From assembly GCA_047518265.1 (NCBI GenBank), contig JAKZRG010000006.1:177848-241847 (forward strand): DNA of 64,000 nt. Direction: 5' to 3'. The notes under the pieces are model-generated. The model saw only the letters and a list, made by a program, of their open reading frames with translations. It did not search any database and had not been told where the DNA came from. Positions 1-8,712 of this stretch are shown piece after piece; position 1 is the first letter of the stretch; each line of letters starts with the position of its first letter. This DNA is from Oceanospirillum sp047518265. GTDB taxonomy: Bacteria > Pseudomonadota > Gammaproteobacteria > Pseudomonadales > Halomonadaceae. Made by a program: the position numbers and the translations under genes.

Positions 1-448
1 CGATTACTAAAGGCTTGTGTTGGCATAAAGTTAAGGCTTCAGCCACCGTGCCGGAAAAATCTTTATCGGTAAATAACACCTTGGCTTGGCTGTGATCCAG
101 CGTAAAGGCGATAGTTTCTGCATCCAGTCGAGTATTTTGAGCATTCAGCACGGCACCTAACATAGGCACGGCAAAGTGCAGCTCTAGCATCTCAGGAATA
201 TTAGGCAGTATAGCGGCCACGGTGTCGTTTTTACCAATACCACGCTGATGCAGAGCCGAGGCTATTTTCTGACAACGTTGGTAGGTTTCAGACCAGTTAC
301 GGCTGACTTCGTTATAGATAACGGCGGTACGTTCTGGATAGACTTCTGCGGTACGTGCGATGAAATTGACCGGGCTGAGAGCGGTATAATTAGCACCGTT
401 GGTCTCAAGATCCTGATCGTATGGGCTCTTATTATTGTTCTGCGTCAT
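1..448 (-). CDS. Acyl-CoA ligase (AMP-binding), N-terminal part only
   Basis: This is the first 149 codons of an AMP-forming acyl-CoA synthetase; the rest lies beyond the left edge. I read it by translating the minus strand from the ATG at 446-448, which is preceded by a GGAGGG ribosome site. The visible part starts MTQNNNKSPYDQDL and continues with the usual N-domain pattern (NFIARTAEVYPERTAVIY, then AAILPNIPEMLELHFAVP and GAVLNAQNTRLD). This resembles the medium-chain / DmdB (methylmercaptopropionate-CoA ligase) branch, but the P-loop and A-motifs needed to judge substrate are not in the window. It would activate a carboxylic acid to its CoA thioester in the cytoplasm. It is the last visible gene of a minus-strand series with the hydrolase and MaoC genes. 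A DmdC-type dehydrogenase lies at 4423. Confidence 0.85.
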   Translation of the reverse strand, partial: MTQNNNKSPYDQDLETNGANYTALSPVNFIARTAEVYPERTAVIYNEVSRNWSETYQRCQKIASALHQRGIGKNDTVAAILPNIPEMLELHFAVPMLGAVLNAQNTRLDAETIAFTLDHSQAKVLFTDKDFSGTVAEALTLCQHKPLVI

Positions 449-642
449 TGGGTTTCCCTCCGATTGAGCGGTTGATCACTTTGCTCGTGTCTCAGCCCCG
501 ACTGTCTGCGTCGTAATAGCGATTCCTTGTATCTATCGACAGATTCTTGTTACCCGGGTGCCTAGATAAAACACTTTGTCTCACTATCCACAGTGATTTA
601 TCCCAAGTATTTCACTTGAGCACCCAGGCCAAGCATTCTGTT

Positions 643-1188
643 TTAGCGCAGGAATTCGGTGCTAAAGGTTTTAAATTGAGGGGCATCAGATCGACGCACC
701 CATTCAAAACCGACCATTTCACGGGTCAGAATTTTAATACCTTCTTCACGCATACGAGCAATAGCAAACTCGGTATCCACAGGATTACGGGCAGAGATCG
801 CATCAGCGACAACCACTACCTGTTTGCCTTCTTCTTTCAGGCGTAGGGCAGTTTGTAAGACACAAACATGAGCTTCCATACCGCAAATAACGATCACCTC
901 ACGATCCATGCCTTGGATACGTTCCATGCATTGGGCATCATCCGCACAGGAAAATACGGTTTTTGGCAAGAAGTCTTCATCCGGTAACAGGTTTCTTAAG
1001 GCTTCAGCACTTGGGCCAATACCTCGTGGGTATTGCTCAGACCCCAAAACCGGTACTTCCATTAACTGGGCGACCTTCATCAGCCACTCGCAATTTTTTA
1101 CCAGAGCTTCGTTTTCATGTACGCCGGGCAGTAACTTATCTTGAACATCAATAACCAATAGTGCAGATGTTTTCGCGTCGATTAACAT
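643..1188 (-). CDS. Isochorismatase-family cysteine hydrolase
   Basis: A 181-residue cytoplasmic hydrolase of the isochorismatase / YcaC superfamily. The expected triad can be seen: Asp in LLVIDVQDKLLPGV near residue 14, Lys in LPKTVFSC near residue 76, and Cys in GMEAHVCVLQTA near residue 109. Length and motif spacing are normal. Members cleave C-N or ether bonds (nicotinamidase, ureido hydrolases, isochorismatase), so the substrate is not predictable here. It lies between the MaoC and acyl-CoA ligase genes on the same strand but 135 bp after MaoC. A palindromic motif at 1244-1265, about 55 bp before the start, suggests its own regulated promoter. Confidence 0.85.
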   Translation of the reverse strand: MLIDAKTSALLVIDVQDKLLPGVHENEALVKNCEWLMKVAQLMEVPVLGSEQYPRGIGPSAEALRNLLPDEDFLPKTVFSCADDAQCMERIQGMDREVIVICGMEAHVCVLQTALRLKEEGKQVVVVADAISARNPVDTEFAIARMREEGIKILTREMVGFEWVRRSDAPQFKTFSTEFLR

Positions 1189-1243
1189 GCTTTTTCCTTT
1201 TGTCAGTAGTGTGATTTGCGTAGTGAGGCACTGGATTGACAGT

Positions 1244-1265
1244 CAAGTAATAACCCTTGGTTTTT
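1244..1265. promoter_or_regulatory. Palindromic operator candidate, copy 1
   Basis: A 22-bp stretch centred on AACC-CTT-GGTT, found again at 1869-1890 with one difference. It lies just upstream of the hydrolase start at 1188. The position and symmetry suggest a repressor or activator site; the protein that binds it is unknown. Confidence 0.5.
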
Positions 1266-1323
1266 ACTGTCCAGGTTGATTTATCATCTTGACCCGATAT
1301 CCGATCCTGCCTCAATTAGAGTC

Positions 1324-1773
1324 CTATTCAGCCGGACGACGATCCACCATATTGGTGGCCACACCTTGAGCCACAACCTTGTCTTTTACCCGACAGATGG
1401 TTTCCAGTTTCACACGACGACGCTTCTCGTCTACTTCTAATACCGTGGCGGTTGCTACAACCGTATCACCAATAAATACGGGCGCTTTAAACGATAATTG
1501 TTGATCAATATAGATAGCACCGGGCCCAGGCATACGTGTGCCCAATACCGCAGAGATCAGACCAGCACTGAACATGCCATGGACAATACGCTTTTCAAAC
1601 ATGGTGGTTGCTGCGTATTCCGCATTGATATGCACCGGATTGTCATCACCGGTAACACCCGCAAATAACACCACATCCGCATCCGTGATGGTTTTAGCGT
1701 AGCTGGCGGTCATGCCCGGCTTAAGGTCTTCCAAGTAGTAACCGTGCAGTTCGCTATTCATATCATTTGACAT
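1324..1773 (-). CDS. MaoC-family (R)-specific enoyl-CoA hydratase
   Basis: A hot-dog-fold hydratase of about 149 residues, like PhaJ, which hydrates trans-2-enoyl-CoA to (R)-3-hydroxyacyl-CoA and links beta-oxidation to PHA synthesis. The hydratase-2 motif is present: an Asp in GVTGDDNPVHIN with the His four residues on, then RIVHGMFSAGLIS. The frame is open to 1821, but an AGGA site lies 8 nt before the ATG at 1773, so I place the start there (MSNDMNSELHGYY). It is divergent from the malonyl-CoA decarboxylase gene. Proximity to phaB supports a role in supplying 3-hydroxyacyl-CoA. The exact chain-length preference is unknown. Confidence 0.87.
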   Translation of the reverse strand: MSNDMNSELHGYYLEDLKPGMTASYAKTITDADVVLFAGVTGDDNPVHINAEYAATTMFEKRIVHGMFSAGLISAVLGTRMPGPGAIYIDQQLSFKAPVFIGDTVVATATVLEVDEKRRRVKLETICRVKDKVVAQGVATNMVDRRPAE

Positions 1774-1868
1774 GTCATTCATCCTATTTTTATTGATCTG
1801 TTCTAGCTCTTTTACAAGCATATCTTCAAGACTATGCCCATCAATATAGATACAAATACTCGTAAAGC

Positions 1869-1890
1869 CAAGTAAAAACCCTTGGTTTTT
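1869..1890. promoter_or_regulatory. Palindromic operator candidate, copy 2
   Basis: A perfect inverted repeat, AAAAACC-CTT-GGTTTTT at 1874-1890, preceded by CAAGT. It matches 21 of 22 positions of the site at 1244-1265. It sits between the divergent MaoC and malonyl-CoA decarboxylase genes and could control both. Confidence 0.55.
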
Positions 1891-2009
1891 TAAATAAGCT
1901 TTGCTAGTCTGATTTCCAACAGATCATCTGTGGTGCGGTTTTTAACCGCACCTTGGTTAATGTCATTTTGGTTAACGGCATTTAAGGTTTAAACAGAGGA
2001 GAGTCCCAC

Positions 2010-3425
2010 ATGCAGGATCAAGCCAGCAGCATTTTGGATAAAACGATCCGTCGTTTAATGCCTTTATGGCGTGACAGCAGTGCGGGACGTCGCTCGTTAG
2101 ATACTCTGTCGTTATCACCGGATCTGAACGATGCGGACAGAGAAGAATTAAAAGTCTGGATGGATGCGTGTCTGTCCGATGAGGGTGGAGAGGTTGCCGC
2201 ACGGGCCAAAGCCGCTGCACTTGGGCGCAGCTTTTTAGGGTTGAATGAACAAGGGCGTATTCGTTTTCTTTCCTTCTTATCTGAGAACTATGCCATTGAT
2301 GAGACCCGTGTCAGTGAGATGATAGAAGACTGGCAAAACGCTCAAGGGGAAGCGCGTCTGAGCTGTGCGAATGCTTTAAGAGATGCCTTGGAACCGGCCC
2401 GTATGAAGCTGTTAACTCAATTTAATGAGTTACCTGAGGGCGTTAAATTTCTTGTGGATATGCGGGCCGAGCTATTGGCCCTGAGAAAAAGCCATCCTGA
2501 ATTAAAACCTCTTGAGAATGACCTAAAACGCTTACTGACCTCTTGGTTTGATGTGGGCCTGTTACAACTGGAACGGATTACCTGGCAGTCCAGCGCCGAG
2601 CTATTGGAAAAGTTGATCGCTTATGAAGCGGTGCATGAGATTCAAAGTTGGACAGATCTTAAAAATCGTCTGGATTCGGATCGTCTCTGTTTTGCATTTT
2701 TCCATCCTAATATGCCTAACGAGCCGCTTATCTTTGTTGAGGTGGCACTGGTTAACGGTTTATCGGACAACGTTCAGCACTTATTAGATATCTCTGCACC
2801 AGTAGAAGACCCCAATAACGCGGATACCGCCATTTTTTATTCGATTTCCAATGCCCAGCGCGGTTTGGCCGGTATCAGCTTTGGTAATTTTTTGATTAAG
2901 CGGGTCGTGAAGTTACTACGGGCAGAGTTCCCTCAGTTAAAACAGTTTTCCACCTTGTCACCTATTCCGGGGTTTTGCCGCTGGTTAAAACAGATGGGGC
3001 AAGCTTCCGACTTTACATTGGTTAATGCAGATCAATGGCAATGGTTAAAGCCAGCATTAGCGGTCGAGTTTATGTCTGTGGCTTTAACGGCGGAGCAAGA
3101 AGAACTGTTACAAAATTTAGCGGCTTACTATCTGGCAAAAGCCCGTCGTGCCAATGGATCTGATGGCTCATTTTCTTTGGCCATAGATCCTGTCGCACAT
3201 TTCCATCTGAGTAACGGGGCCAAAATAGAACGGATTAACTGGATGGCGGATAGCTCTCCCAATGGTATGAAGCAATCGATTGGCATGATGGTGAACTACC
3301 TCTATGAATTGCCATATATCGAAACTAATAGCCGTAAATACAGCGAACAAGGAACGGTGGTGCTGTCGGGGAAAATTCAAAAACGTTTGAAGACACCCCG
3401 CATACGCAGAGCTATATCTGCATAA
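2010..3425 (+). CDS. Malonyl-CoA decarboxylase
   Basis: A 471-residue malonyl-CoA decarboxylase, which converts malonyl-CoA to acetyl-CoA and CO2. An N-terminal helical domain (about residues 1-170) is followed by the GNAT-like catalytic domain. The latter carries the family blocks CFAFFHPNMPNEPLIFVEVA and AIFYSISNAQRGLAGISFGN, then FSTLSPIPGFCRWL. A GAGGAG ribosome site precedes the ATG. The length matches bacterial MatA/MLYCD proteins. No malonate transporter or malonyl-CoA synthetase is seen nearby, so it may return malonyl-CoA to acetyl-CoA for PHB synthesis through the adjacent phaB; this is inference from context. Confidence 0.93.
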   Translation: MQDQASSILDKTIRRLMPLWRDSSAGRRSLDTLSLSPDLNDADREELKVWMDACLSDEGGEVAARAKAAALGRSFLGLNEQGRIRFLSFLSENYAIDETRVSEMIEDWQNAQGEARLSCANALRDALEPARMKLLTQFNELPEGVKFLVDMRAELLALRKSHPELKPLENDLKRLLTSWFDVGLLQLERITWQSSAELLEKLIAYEAVHEIQSWTDLKNRLDSDRLCFAFFHPNMPNEPLIFVEVALVNGLSDNVQHLLDISAPVEDPNNADTAIFYSISNAQRGLAGISFGNFLIKRVVKLLRAEFPQLKQFSTLSPIPGFCRWLKQMGQASDFTLVNADQWQWLKPALAVEFMSVALTAEQEELLQNLAAYYLAKARRANGSDGSFSLAIDPVAHFHLSNGAKIERINWMADSSPNGMKQSIGMMVNYLYELPYIETNSRKYSEQGTVVLSGKIQKRLKTPRIRRAISA

Positions 3426-3541
3426 TTTGAATAATTTTTTTTGAATAAAAACAACAAGTCCACCCATCTCAATTCATATTCTGTGGATCAATATCCCAGT
3501 AGATAGAAATGGGTCGTATAACCTCTTAATGGAGATCTCTT

Positions 3542-4291
3542 ATGACACAGAAAATTGCAGTAGTAACCGGTGGTACAGGCGGCTTAGGTCTTTCAATGTG
3601 TAAAGCACTGTGTGAGCAAGGGCATCGTGTTATCTCTACTTATTATCCTTCTGAAGCCATGGAACAGGATGCCAAGGAACATCAGGAAATGATGAAAGCA
3701 GAAGGGGCAGAGATTGCATTATTGCCTCTGGATGTGTCTGATTTTGAGAGCTGCCAAAAGTTTGTCGCCACTGTTGAAGCAGAGATGGGGCCTATTGATA
3801 TTCTGGTGAACAACGCCGGTATTACTCGGGATGCACCGTTAAAGCGTATGGAGCATCAGCAATGGCAGGATGTAATCGATACTAACCTGAGCTCTATGTT
3901 CAATATGAGCAAGTTAGTGTTTGATGGCATGTGTGGTCGCGGCTGGGGTCGTATTGTGAATATCTCCTCGTTAAATGGTGAAAAAGGTCAGTTTGGTCAG
4001 GCTAACTATGCCGCAGCTAAAGCCGGTATTTATGGTTTTACTCGCTCTATCGCTCAGGAAGGTGCCCGCAAAGGTGTGACGGTAAACGCCGTATCACCGG
4101 GTTATATCGATACACCTATGGTACGCCAAGTACCTGAAAATGTTCTGGAAAGCATTATTCAAGGTATTCCAGTGGGTCGTCTGGGTCAGCCGGAAGAGAT
4201 CGCTCGTGCCGTGGCCTTTTTAACGGATGAGAACTCAGGTTTTATCACAGGTACCAACCTTTCCATTAATGGCGGCCAATATATGAGCTAA
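3542..4291 (+). CDS. phaB: Acetoacetyl-CoA reductase PhaB
   Basis: A 249-residue short-chain dehydrogenase that reduces acetoacetyl-CoA to (R)-3-hydroxybutyryl-CoA with NADPH in PHB synthesis. Visible are the Rossmann motif TGGTGGLG, NNAG, and the catalytic Ser-Tyr-Lys in NISSLNGEKGQFGQ and ANYAAAKAG. The block GWGRIVNISS-NG-KGQFGQ and the end LSINGGQYMS are typical of PhaB rather than FabG. A TGGAG site precedes the ATG. No PhaA or PhaC is present in the window. Two hairpins in the 130-bp gap downstream separate it from the acyl-CoA dehydrogenase gene. Confidence 0.9.
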   Translation: MTQKIAVVTGGTGGLGLSMCKALCEQGHRVISTYYPSEAMEQDAKEHQEMMKAEGAEIALLPLDVSDFESCQKFVATVEAEMGPIDILVNNAGITRDAPLKRMEHQQWQDVIDTNLSSMFNMSKLVFDGMCGRGWGRIVNISSLNGEKGQFGQANYAAAKAGIYGFTRSIAQEGARKGVTVNAVSPGYIDTPMVRQVPENVLESIIQGIPVGRLGQPEEIARAVAFLTDENSGFITGTNLSINGGQYMS

Positions 4292-4294
4292 TAG

Positions 4295-4339
4295 CTGATA
4301 AGCCTTATCAGTGGCCAGTATATATATTCTGTTACTGGC
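4295..4339 (+). other. Two small hairpins between phaB and acyl-CoA dehydrogenase
   Basis: CTGATAA-gcc-TTATCAG (4295-4311) is followed at once by GCCAGTA / TACTGGC (4314-4339). Neither is followed by a T run, so they may be mRNA-stabilising structures rather than terminators. Confidence 0.4.
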
Positions 4340-4422
4340 TCTGACGAGCGCCCAGCTCCCACGATTTTATTTTCTATTGATACCGCAGCCTCTCCCCCGC
4401 AATAAGATACAAGGAACGGATA

Positions 4423-6201
4423 ATGACTGATTACACTGCCCCGCTGAACGATATGAACTTTGTTCTGAATGAGCTGGTGGATTTTCCTCAACTGGCACAG
4501 ACCATCGGCAATAGTGATGCCACGCCGGATCTGGTGAATGCTATTTTGGAAGAGGCGGGTAAGCTGTCGGCATCGGTTGTTGCGCCCTTAAATACTGTGG
4601 GGGATAACACAGGGGTTCGTCTGGACGATCAGCATAATGTGGTAACACCTGAAGGCTTTAAAGAAGCTTATCAGGAATATATTGATGGTGGCTGGGGTTC
4701 GCTGCAGTTTGATCCTGAGTTTGGTGGTCAGGGCCTGCCTTTTTCTCTGGCGATTCCCGTACAAGAGATGTGGCACTCCGCCAATATGGCTTGGGGTTTG
4801 TGTCCGCTACTGTCTCAGGGCGCGGTTGAGGCGATCGCCTCCAATGCCAGTGACGAACTAAAAGAACGTTTTTTACCCTCCATGATTACCGGTGAATGGA
4901 CAGGCACTATGAACCTGACCGAGCCTAATGCCGGATCAGATCTAGCGGCCATCAGCAGTAAAGCGGTGCCAGACGGCGACCATTATCGTATCAGTGGACA
5001 AAAGATCTTTATCACCTGGGGCGAACATCAGATGGCGGAGAATATTATCCATCTGGTCTTAGCGCGTCTGCCGGATGCGCCAGCAGGGGTTAAAGGGATT
5101 TCTCTGTTTCTGGTACCAAAATTTCTGGTGAATGCAGACGGCTCCCTTGGCGAGCGCAATGACTGCAAAGCGATCTCTCTGGAACACAAACTGGGTATTC
5201 ATGCCAGCCCCACCTGTGTCATGAGTTATGGCGATAATGAAGGGGCCATTGGTTACTTAGTAGGCGAACCCCATCGTGGTCTGGCCTGCATGTTTACCAT
5301 GATGAATAACGCCCGTCTTACTGTGGGTTTACAGGGCGTTTCTATCTCCGAGCGGTCTTATCAACAGGCCTGTGAATATGCGCGAGATCGAGTACAGGGT
5401 ATGGCTCTGGGTGAACAGAAACCGGGAGCCATTATTCATCACCCGGATGTGCGCCGTATGTTGATGACGATGCGTAGTTTAACGGAAGCCGCACGGGCCA
5501 TGGCCTATACCGCCTGCGCCGAGGTTGATCTGGCAGAAGCGGATCTGCCGGGAGATGAGCAGCAAAAACACAAACGCCGCTTGGGTTTATTAACCCCTAT
5601 AGTCAAAGGTTGGTGTACGGAGATTGCTCAGGAAGTGACCTCTTTAGGTGTACAGGTTCATGGCGGCATGGGCTTTATCGAAGAAACTGGCAGTGCCCAG
5701 CATTTCCGGGATGCTCGTATTCTACCGATTTATGAAGGCACCAATGGCATTCAGGCCATGGATCTGACCGGCCGTAAACTGACCTTTGATAAAGGTTTGG
5801 CCATGTCGGAGCTATTGGAAGAGATCGCTAGCAAGCGTGAGGCTATTACCCCTTCTGATAGTTTGACCGCCGCCCAGATCAAACACTTTGATGACAGTGT
5901 GGAAGCGTTAAGCGAAGCCTCAAAACTCCTGCTGCAATGTGAGGATAAACGTATCGTTGCGGCGCTATCTTTTGATTACCTGATGCTCTCCTCCTATGTG
6001 GTCGCCGGTTGGTTGATGTTACAAGCAGCGGATAAAGCGGGACAGAGGTTAAGCTCAGATTCCGATAATACCTTCTACCAAGCTAAGAGTATTACCGCAG
6101 CCTTCTATCTGGATCAGATCCTGCCTCGTTATCAAGGGCATATGGGTACTATTCGGAACGGTGCGGGCAGTACGCTGTCTCTACCAGTCGATCTTTTTTA
6201 A
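4423..6201 (+). CDS. Acyl-CoA dehydrogenase, DmdC-like
   Basis: A 592-residue FAD acyl-CoA dehydrogenase of the long form with an extra C-terminal helical domain, the type that includes methylmercaptopropionyl-CoA dehydrogenase DmdC. Signatures are TGEWTGTMNLTEPNAGSDLA (FAD/substrate block), ISGQKIFITWGEH, and QVHGGMGFIEETG with YEGTNGIQAMDLTGRK, which holds the catalytic-Glu region. An AAGGA site precedes the ATG. It lies 17 bp before an aldehyde dehydrogenase gene, in the same operon. The acyl-CoA ligase at the left edge has DmdB-like features, so a DMSP-demethylation branch is possible, but no DmdA or DmdD is seen and ordinary fatty acyl-CoA oxidation is equally possible. Confidence 0.88.
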   Translation: MTDYTAPLNDMNFVLNELVDFPQLAQTIGNSDATPDLVNAILEEAGKLSASVVAPLNTVGDNTGVRLDDQHNVVTPEGFKEAYQEYIDGGWGSLQFDPEFGGQGLPFSLAIPVQEMWHSANMAWGLCPLLSQGAVEAIASNASDELKERFLPSMITGEWTGTMNLTEPNAGSDLAAISSKAVPDGDHYRISGQKIFITWGEHQMAENIIHLVLARLPDAPAGVKGISLFLVPKFLVNADGSLGERNDCKAISLEHKLGIHASPTCVMSYGDNEGAIGYLVGEPHRGLACMFTMMNNARLTVGLQGVSISERSYQQACEYARDRVQGMALGEQKPGAIIHHPDVRRMLMTMRSLTEAARAMAYTACAEVDLAEADLPGDEQQKHKRRLGLLTPIVKGWCTEIAQEVTSLGVQVHGGMGFIEETGSAQHFRDARILPIYEGTNGIQAMDLTGRKLTFDKGLAMSELLEEIASKREAITPSDSLTAAQIKHFDDSVEALSEASKLLLQCEDKRIVAALSFDYLMLSSYVVAGWLMLQAADKAGQRLSSDSDNTFYQAKSITAAFYLDQILPRYQGHMGTIRNGAGSTLSLPVDLF

Positions 6202-6218
6202 TAGGGGGAAATCAGGTT

Positions 6219-7649
6219 ATGTATATTAATGGTATTTGGACACAAGAGAGCGATGCTCAAGCCTCTTTCCCAGTGTTGAATCCGGCCAATGGTGAACAAA
6301 TTGGTCAGGTACTGGATAACAGTATTGAGGAAGCAGAAAAGGCCGTTTTAGCCGCCGAACAAGCTTTTAAGAGCTGGTCAAAAACAACCGCTTACGAACG
6401 CTCTGCCTGCTTATACCGTGCTCATCAACTGATGCTGAAGCAGAAGCAAGAGCTGGCAGAATTGATGACTCTGGAACAGGGTAAACCCCTTAAAGCGGCC
6501 TTAAATGAGGTGGGTTACGCAGCGGATTTTTTGCTGTGGTACGCAGAAGAAGCCAAACGGGTTTATGGCGAAAGTATCCCCTCCGCTCGTAAGGATCAGC
6601 GTTTCTGGGTGAACCACAGTCCGGTCGGTGTAGTGGCGGCTATTACGCCTTGGAATTATCCTATCTCCATGATTACCCGCAAGGTGGCGCCAGCTATTGC
6701 AGCAGGCTGCACACTGGTATTAAAACCGGCAGAAAGTACGCCCTTATGTGCTGTGGCCATGTTTAAGATTTTTGACGAAGCAGGTTTTCCACCGGGTGTA
6801 GTAAATCTAGTAACCGTAGCCGATCCTGCACCTGTGGGGGAGTTGTTCTGTACTCATCCGGCTATTCGTAAAGTGACCTTTACCGGCTCTACTCAGACTG
6901 GTAAACACCTCGCAACACTGGCAGCACCACACCTAAAACGTGTCTCCATGGAATTAGGCGGGCACGCCCCTGCCATTGTCTTTAATGATTGCGACGCGGT
7001 GCGAGCGGCTAAAGGCTTATCTCTGGTTAAATTCCTGAATACCGGTCAAGCCTGTATCAGTCCCAACCGTATTTTTGTCCAACGAGATGTAGCTGATGCC
7101 TTTCTCGGTGAGTTCAGCAAACGCATCAATATGATGAAAACCGGTAGCGGTATGGCACCGGATACCCGCATTGGCCCCCTGATTAATCAAGCTGCCTTGG
7201 ATAAGGTTTCTACTCAGGTAGAGGATGCTGTAAGTAAAGGTGCCACTCTATTAAATGGTGGTAGTACGGTAGTGCCGGAAGGTTTGGAACAGGGACACTT
7301 TTATGCCCCGACACTACTGAGCAATGTCACCGAAGAGATGAAAATCTACCGGGAAGAAACCTTTGGCCCAGTGGCTCCCGTAATTATCTTCGATACGGAA
7401 GAAGAAGTGCTGGAACGTGCCAATGATACCAATTACGGCCTGGCCGCCTATGTTTATACGGAGAATCTATCCCGCTCGATCCGTATGTATGAAGGGTTAA
7501 ATTTTGGCATTATCGGAATTAATGATATCAACCCGACCAGTGCCTCAGCGCCATTTGGCGGTATGCAAGATAGTGGTATGGGACGAGAAGGTGCCAAAGA
7601 GGGGATTCAGGAATATCTGGAAACCAAACTAGGAGGTATTGCCATCTAA
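6219..7649 (+). CDS. NAD(P)-dependent aldehyde dehydrogenase, succinate-semialdehyde type
   Basis: A 476-residue aldehyde dehydrogenase. The catalytic Cys is in FLNTGQACISPNR and the general-base Glu in VSMELGGHAPAI; ITPWNYPISM and the FTGST block bind the cofactor. The overall pattern is like GabD-type succinate-semialdehyde dehydrogenases, though the family is broad and malonate-semialdehyde or other short semialdehydes cannot be excluded. It is co-transcribed with the upstream acyl-CoA dehydrogenase (17-bp gap, AGGGGG site before the ATG) and followed by a strong terminator at 7693. Confidence 0.87.
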   Translation: MYINGIWTQESDAQASFPVLNPANGEQIGQVLDNSIEEAEKAVLAAEQAFKSWSKTTAYERSACLYRAHQLMLKQKQELAELMTLEQGKPLKAALNEVGYAADFLLWYAEEAKRVYGESIPSARKDQRFWVNHSPVGVVAAITPWNYPISMITRKVAPAIAAGCTLVLKPAESTPLCAVAMFKIFDEAGFPPGVVNLVTVADPAPVGELFCTHPAIRKVTFTGSTQTGKHLATLAAPHLKRVSMELGGHAPAIVFNDCDAVRAAKGLSLVKFLNTGQACISPNRIFVQRDVADAFLGEFSKRINMMKTGSGMAPDTRIGPLINQAALDKVSTQVEDAVSKGATLLNGGSTVVPEGLEQGHFYAPTLLSNVTEEMKIYREETFGPVAPVIIFDTEEEVLERANDTNYGLAAYVYTENLSRSIRMYEGLNFGIIGINDINPTSASAPFGGMQDSGMGREGAKEGIQEYLETKLGGIAI

Positions 7650-7692
7650 CAGGATTGTTTACTCGTTAACTCATTTATTGTGCTCACTATTT

Positions 7693-7728
7693 AGGGGAAA
7701 AGGTTTCACAGCCTGTTCCCCTTTTTTT
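7693..7728 (+). terminator. Intrinsic terminator
   Basis: AGGGGAA pairs with TTCCCCT around a short loop and is followed by seven Ts. It closes the phaB / acyl-CoA dehydrogenase / aldehyde dehydrogenase series. Confidence 0.8.
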
Positions 7729-7856
7729 ATACCTCATGGAATGAGATCAATAAAAGCAATCAGTTAGCGGGAAAAATCACGGACTTAGGATGACTAATTC
7801 CGTGAATTAGTGAATACTCAGACTATACTTCTCGAAGAGACCTGACAGGAGGTTTT

Positions 7857-8402
7857 ATGTCTGAGCAACCACAAAAAGAGATTCGTGAAGATAAACTGGC
7901 GAGTCACTATGACAGCGCTCTAGCGCGTATTGAATCCCGTTTAGCGAATATCGAAGTCAAAACGGTAGAGGCTTTACAGCAAGAGATTAAAGATGCGGTA
8001 GAGTTTGAGTATGAGGTTGAACGCTTAACCAAGGATGAAGTGGCTCTTTTGAGCACTTGGTTAAATCGAGATCTGCAACACCTGGGCCATTTTGTTTCTA
8101 CCACAGGTCGAGGGTTAGGCGAGTGGCTGAATATAGACCTTTCAGCGCTGGAGCTTTCTTTAGTTAAGGCATTACAGTCTGTCGCAGATAAAACCCGTAT
8201 CGATCAGCTGGAACTGGGACAAAAGCTAGAAAGTGATATGGCCACTTATCTTGAGGGTGAGTTGGCAACAGCCGGGACTTTCTCCTGTACCAGTTGCGAT
8301 AAAATGGTAGTGGTGACCCATACGAAAACCATAGAACGCTGCCATCGTTGCGATAATCATATTTTCCATAGGGTCAGCCAGTTTCACGGTATGAGCGAAT
8401 AG
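7857..8402 (+). CDS. Zinc-ribbon protein, DUF1451 (YbeL-like) family
   Basis: A 181-residue soluble protein with a long alpha-helical, acidic N-terminal part (about residues 1-135, probably coiled coil) and a C-terminal zinc ribbon made of CTSC near residue 142 and CHRC near residue 161. This layout and the sequence match the DUF1451 family, which includes E. coli YbeL; its function is not known. An AGGAGG site lies just before the ATG. It stands alone between two terminators. Confidence 0.85.
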   Translation: MSEQPQKEIREDKLASHYDSALARIESRLANIEVKTVEALQQEIKDAVEFEYEVERLTKDEVALLSTWLNRDLQHLGHFVSTTGRGLGEWLNIDLSALELSLVKALQSVADKTRIDQLELGQKLESDMATYLEGELATAGTFSCTSCDKMVVVTHTKTIERCHRCDNHIFHRVSQFHGMSE

Positions 8403-8712
8403 CACTTTATATTAATAAGCGGCTCTTTTAGTCCTTTTGAGTTCTCTTTAGCTCTCTTATCTAACACTCTTTTTAAGAAATGCCTGTGCACAGTTTTGAT
8501 TCACAGGCATTTTCATCTGACTAAAACAGTGCAATTGGCATTGTCTTCCTTATCTTTTATCTCCCTGAACGAACAGTGATTTACTACTTTTGGCTTAGAA
8601 ATAGGCGTGATTGTGTTTGGATCTGCGTCGATTGTCTTGGTTACATTGTAACGGCCATGTCTGGCAAGCTTTGTGCACTTACCTTTATGGGGGATAAAGT
8701 GAGGAGCTAAAT
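8403..8712. other. Intergenic stretch, 310 bp
   Basis: Apart from the terminator at 8479-8513 I see no gene or repeat. The 200 bp before 8713 presumably hold the promoter of the chemoreceptor gene, but I cannot pick a confident -35/-10 pair. Confidence 0.4.
8479..8513 (+). terminator. Intrinsic terminator
   Basis: A perfect 10-bp stem, AATGCCTGTG with CACAGGCATT, and a 13-nt loop, ending in TTT. It follows the zinc-ribbon gene. Confidence 0.7.
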
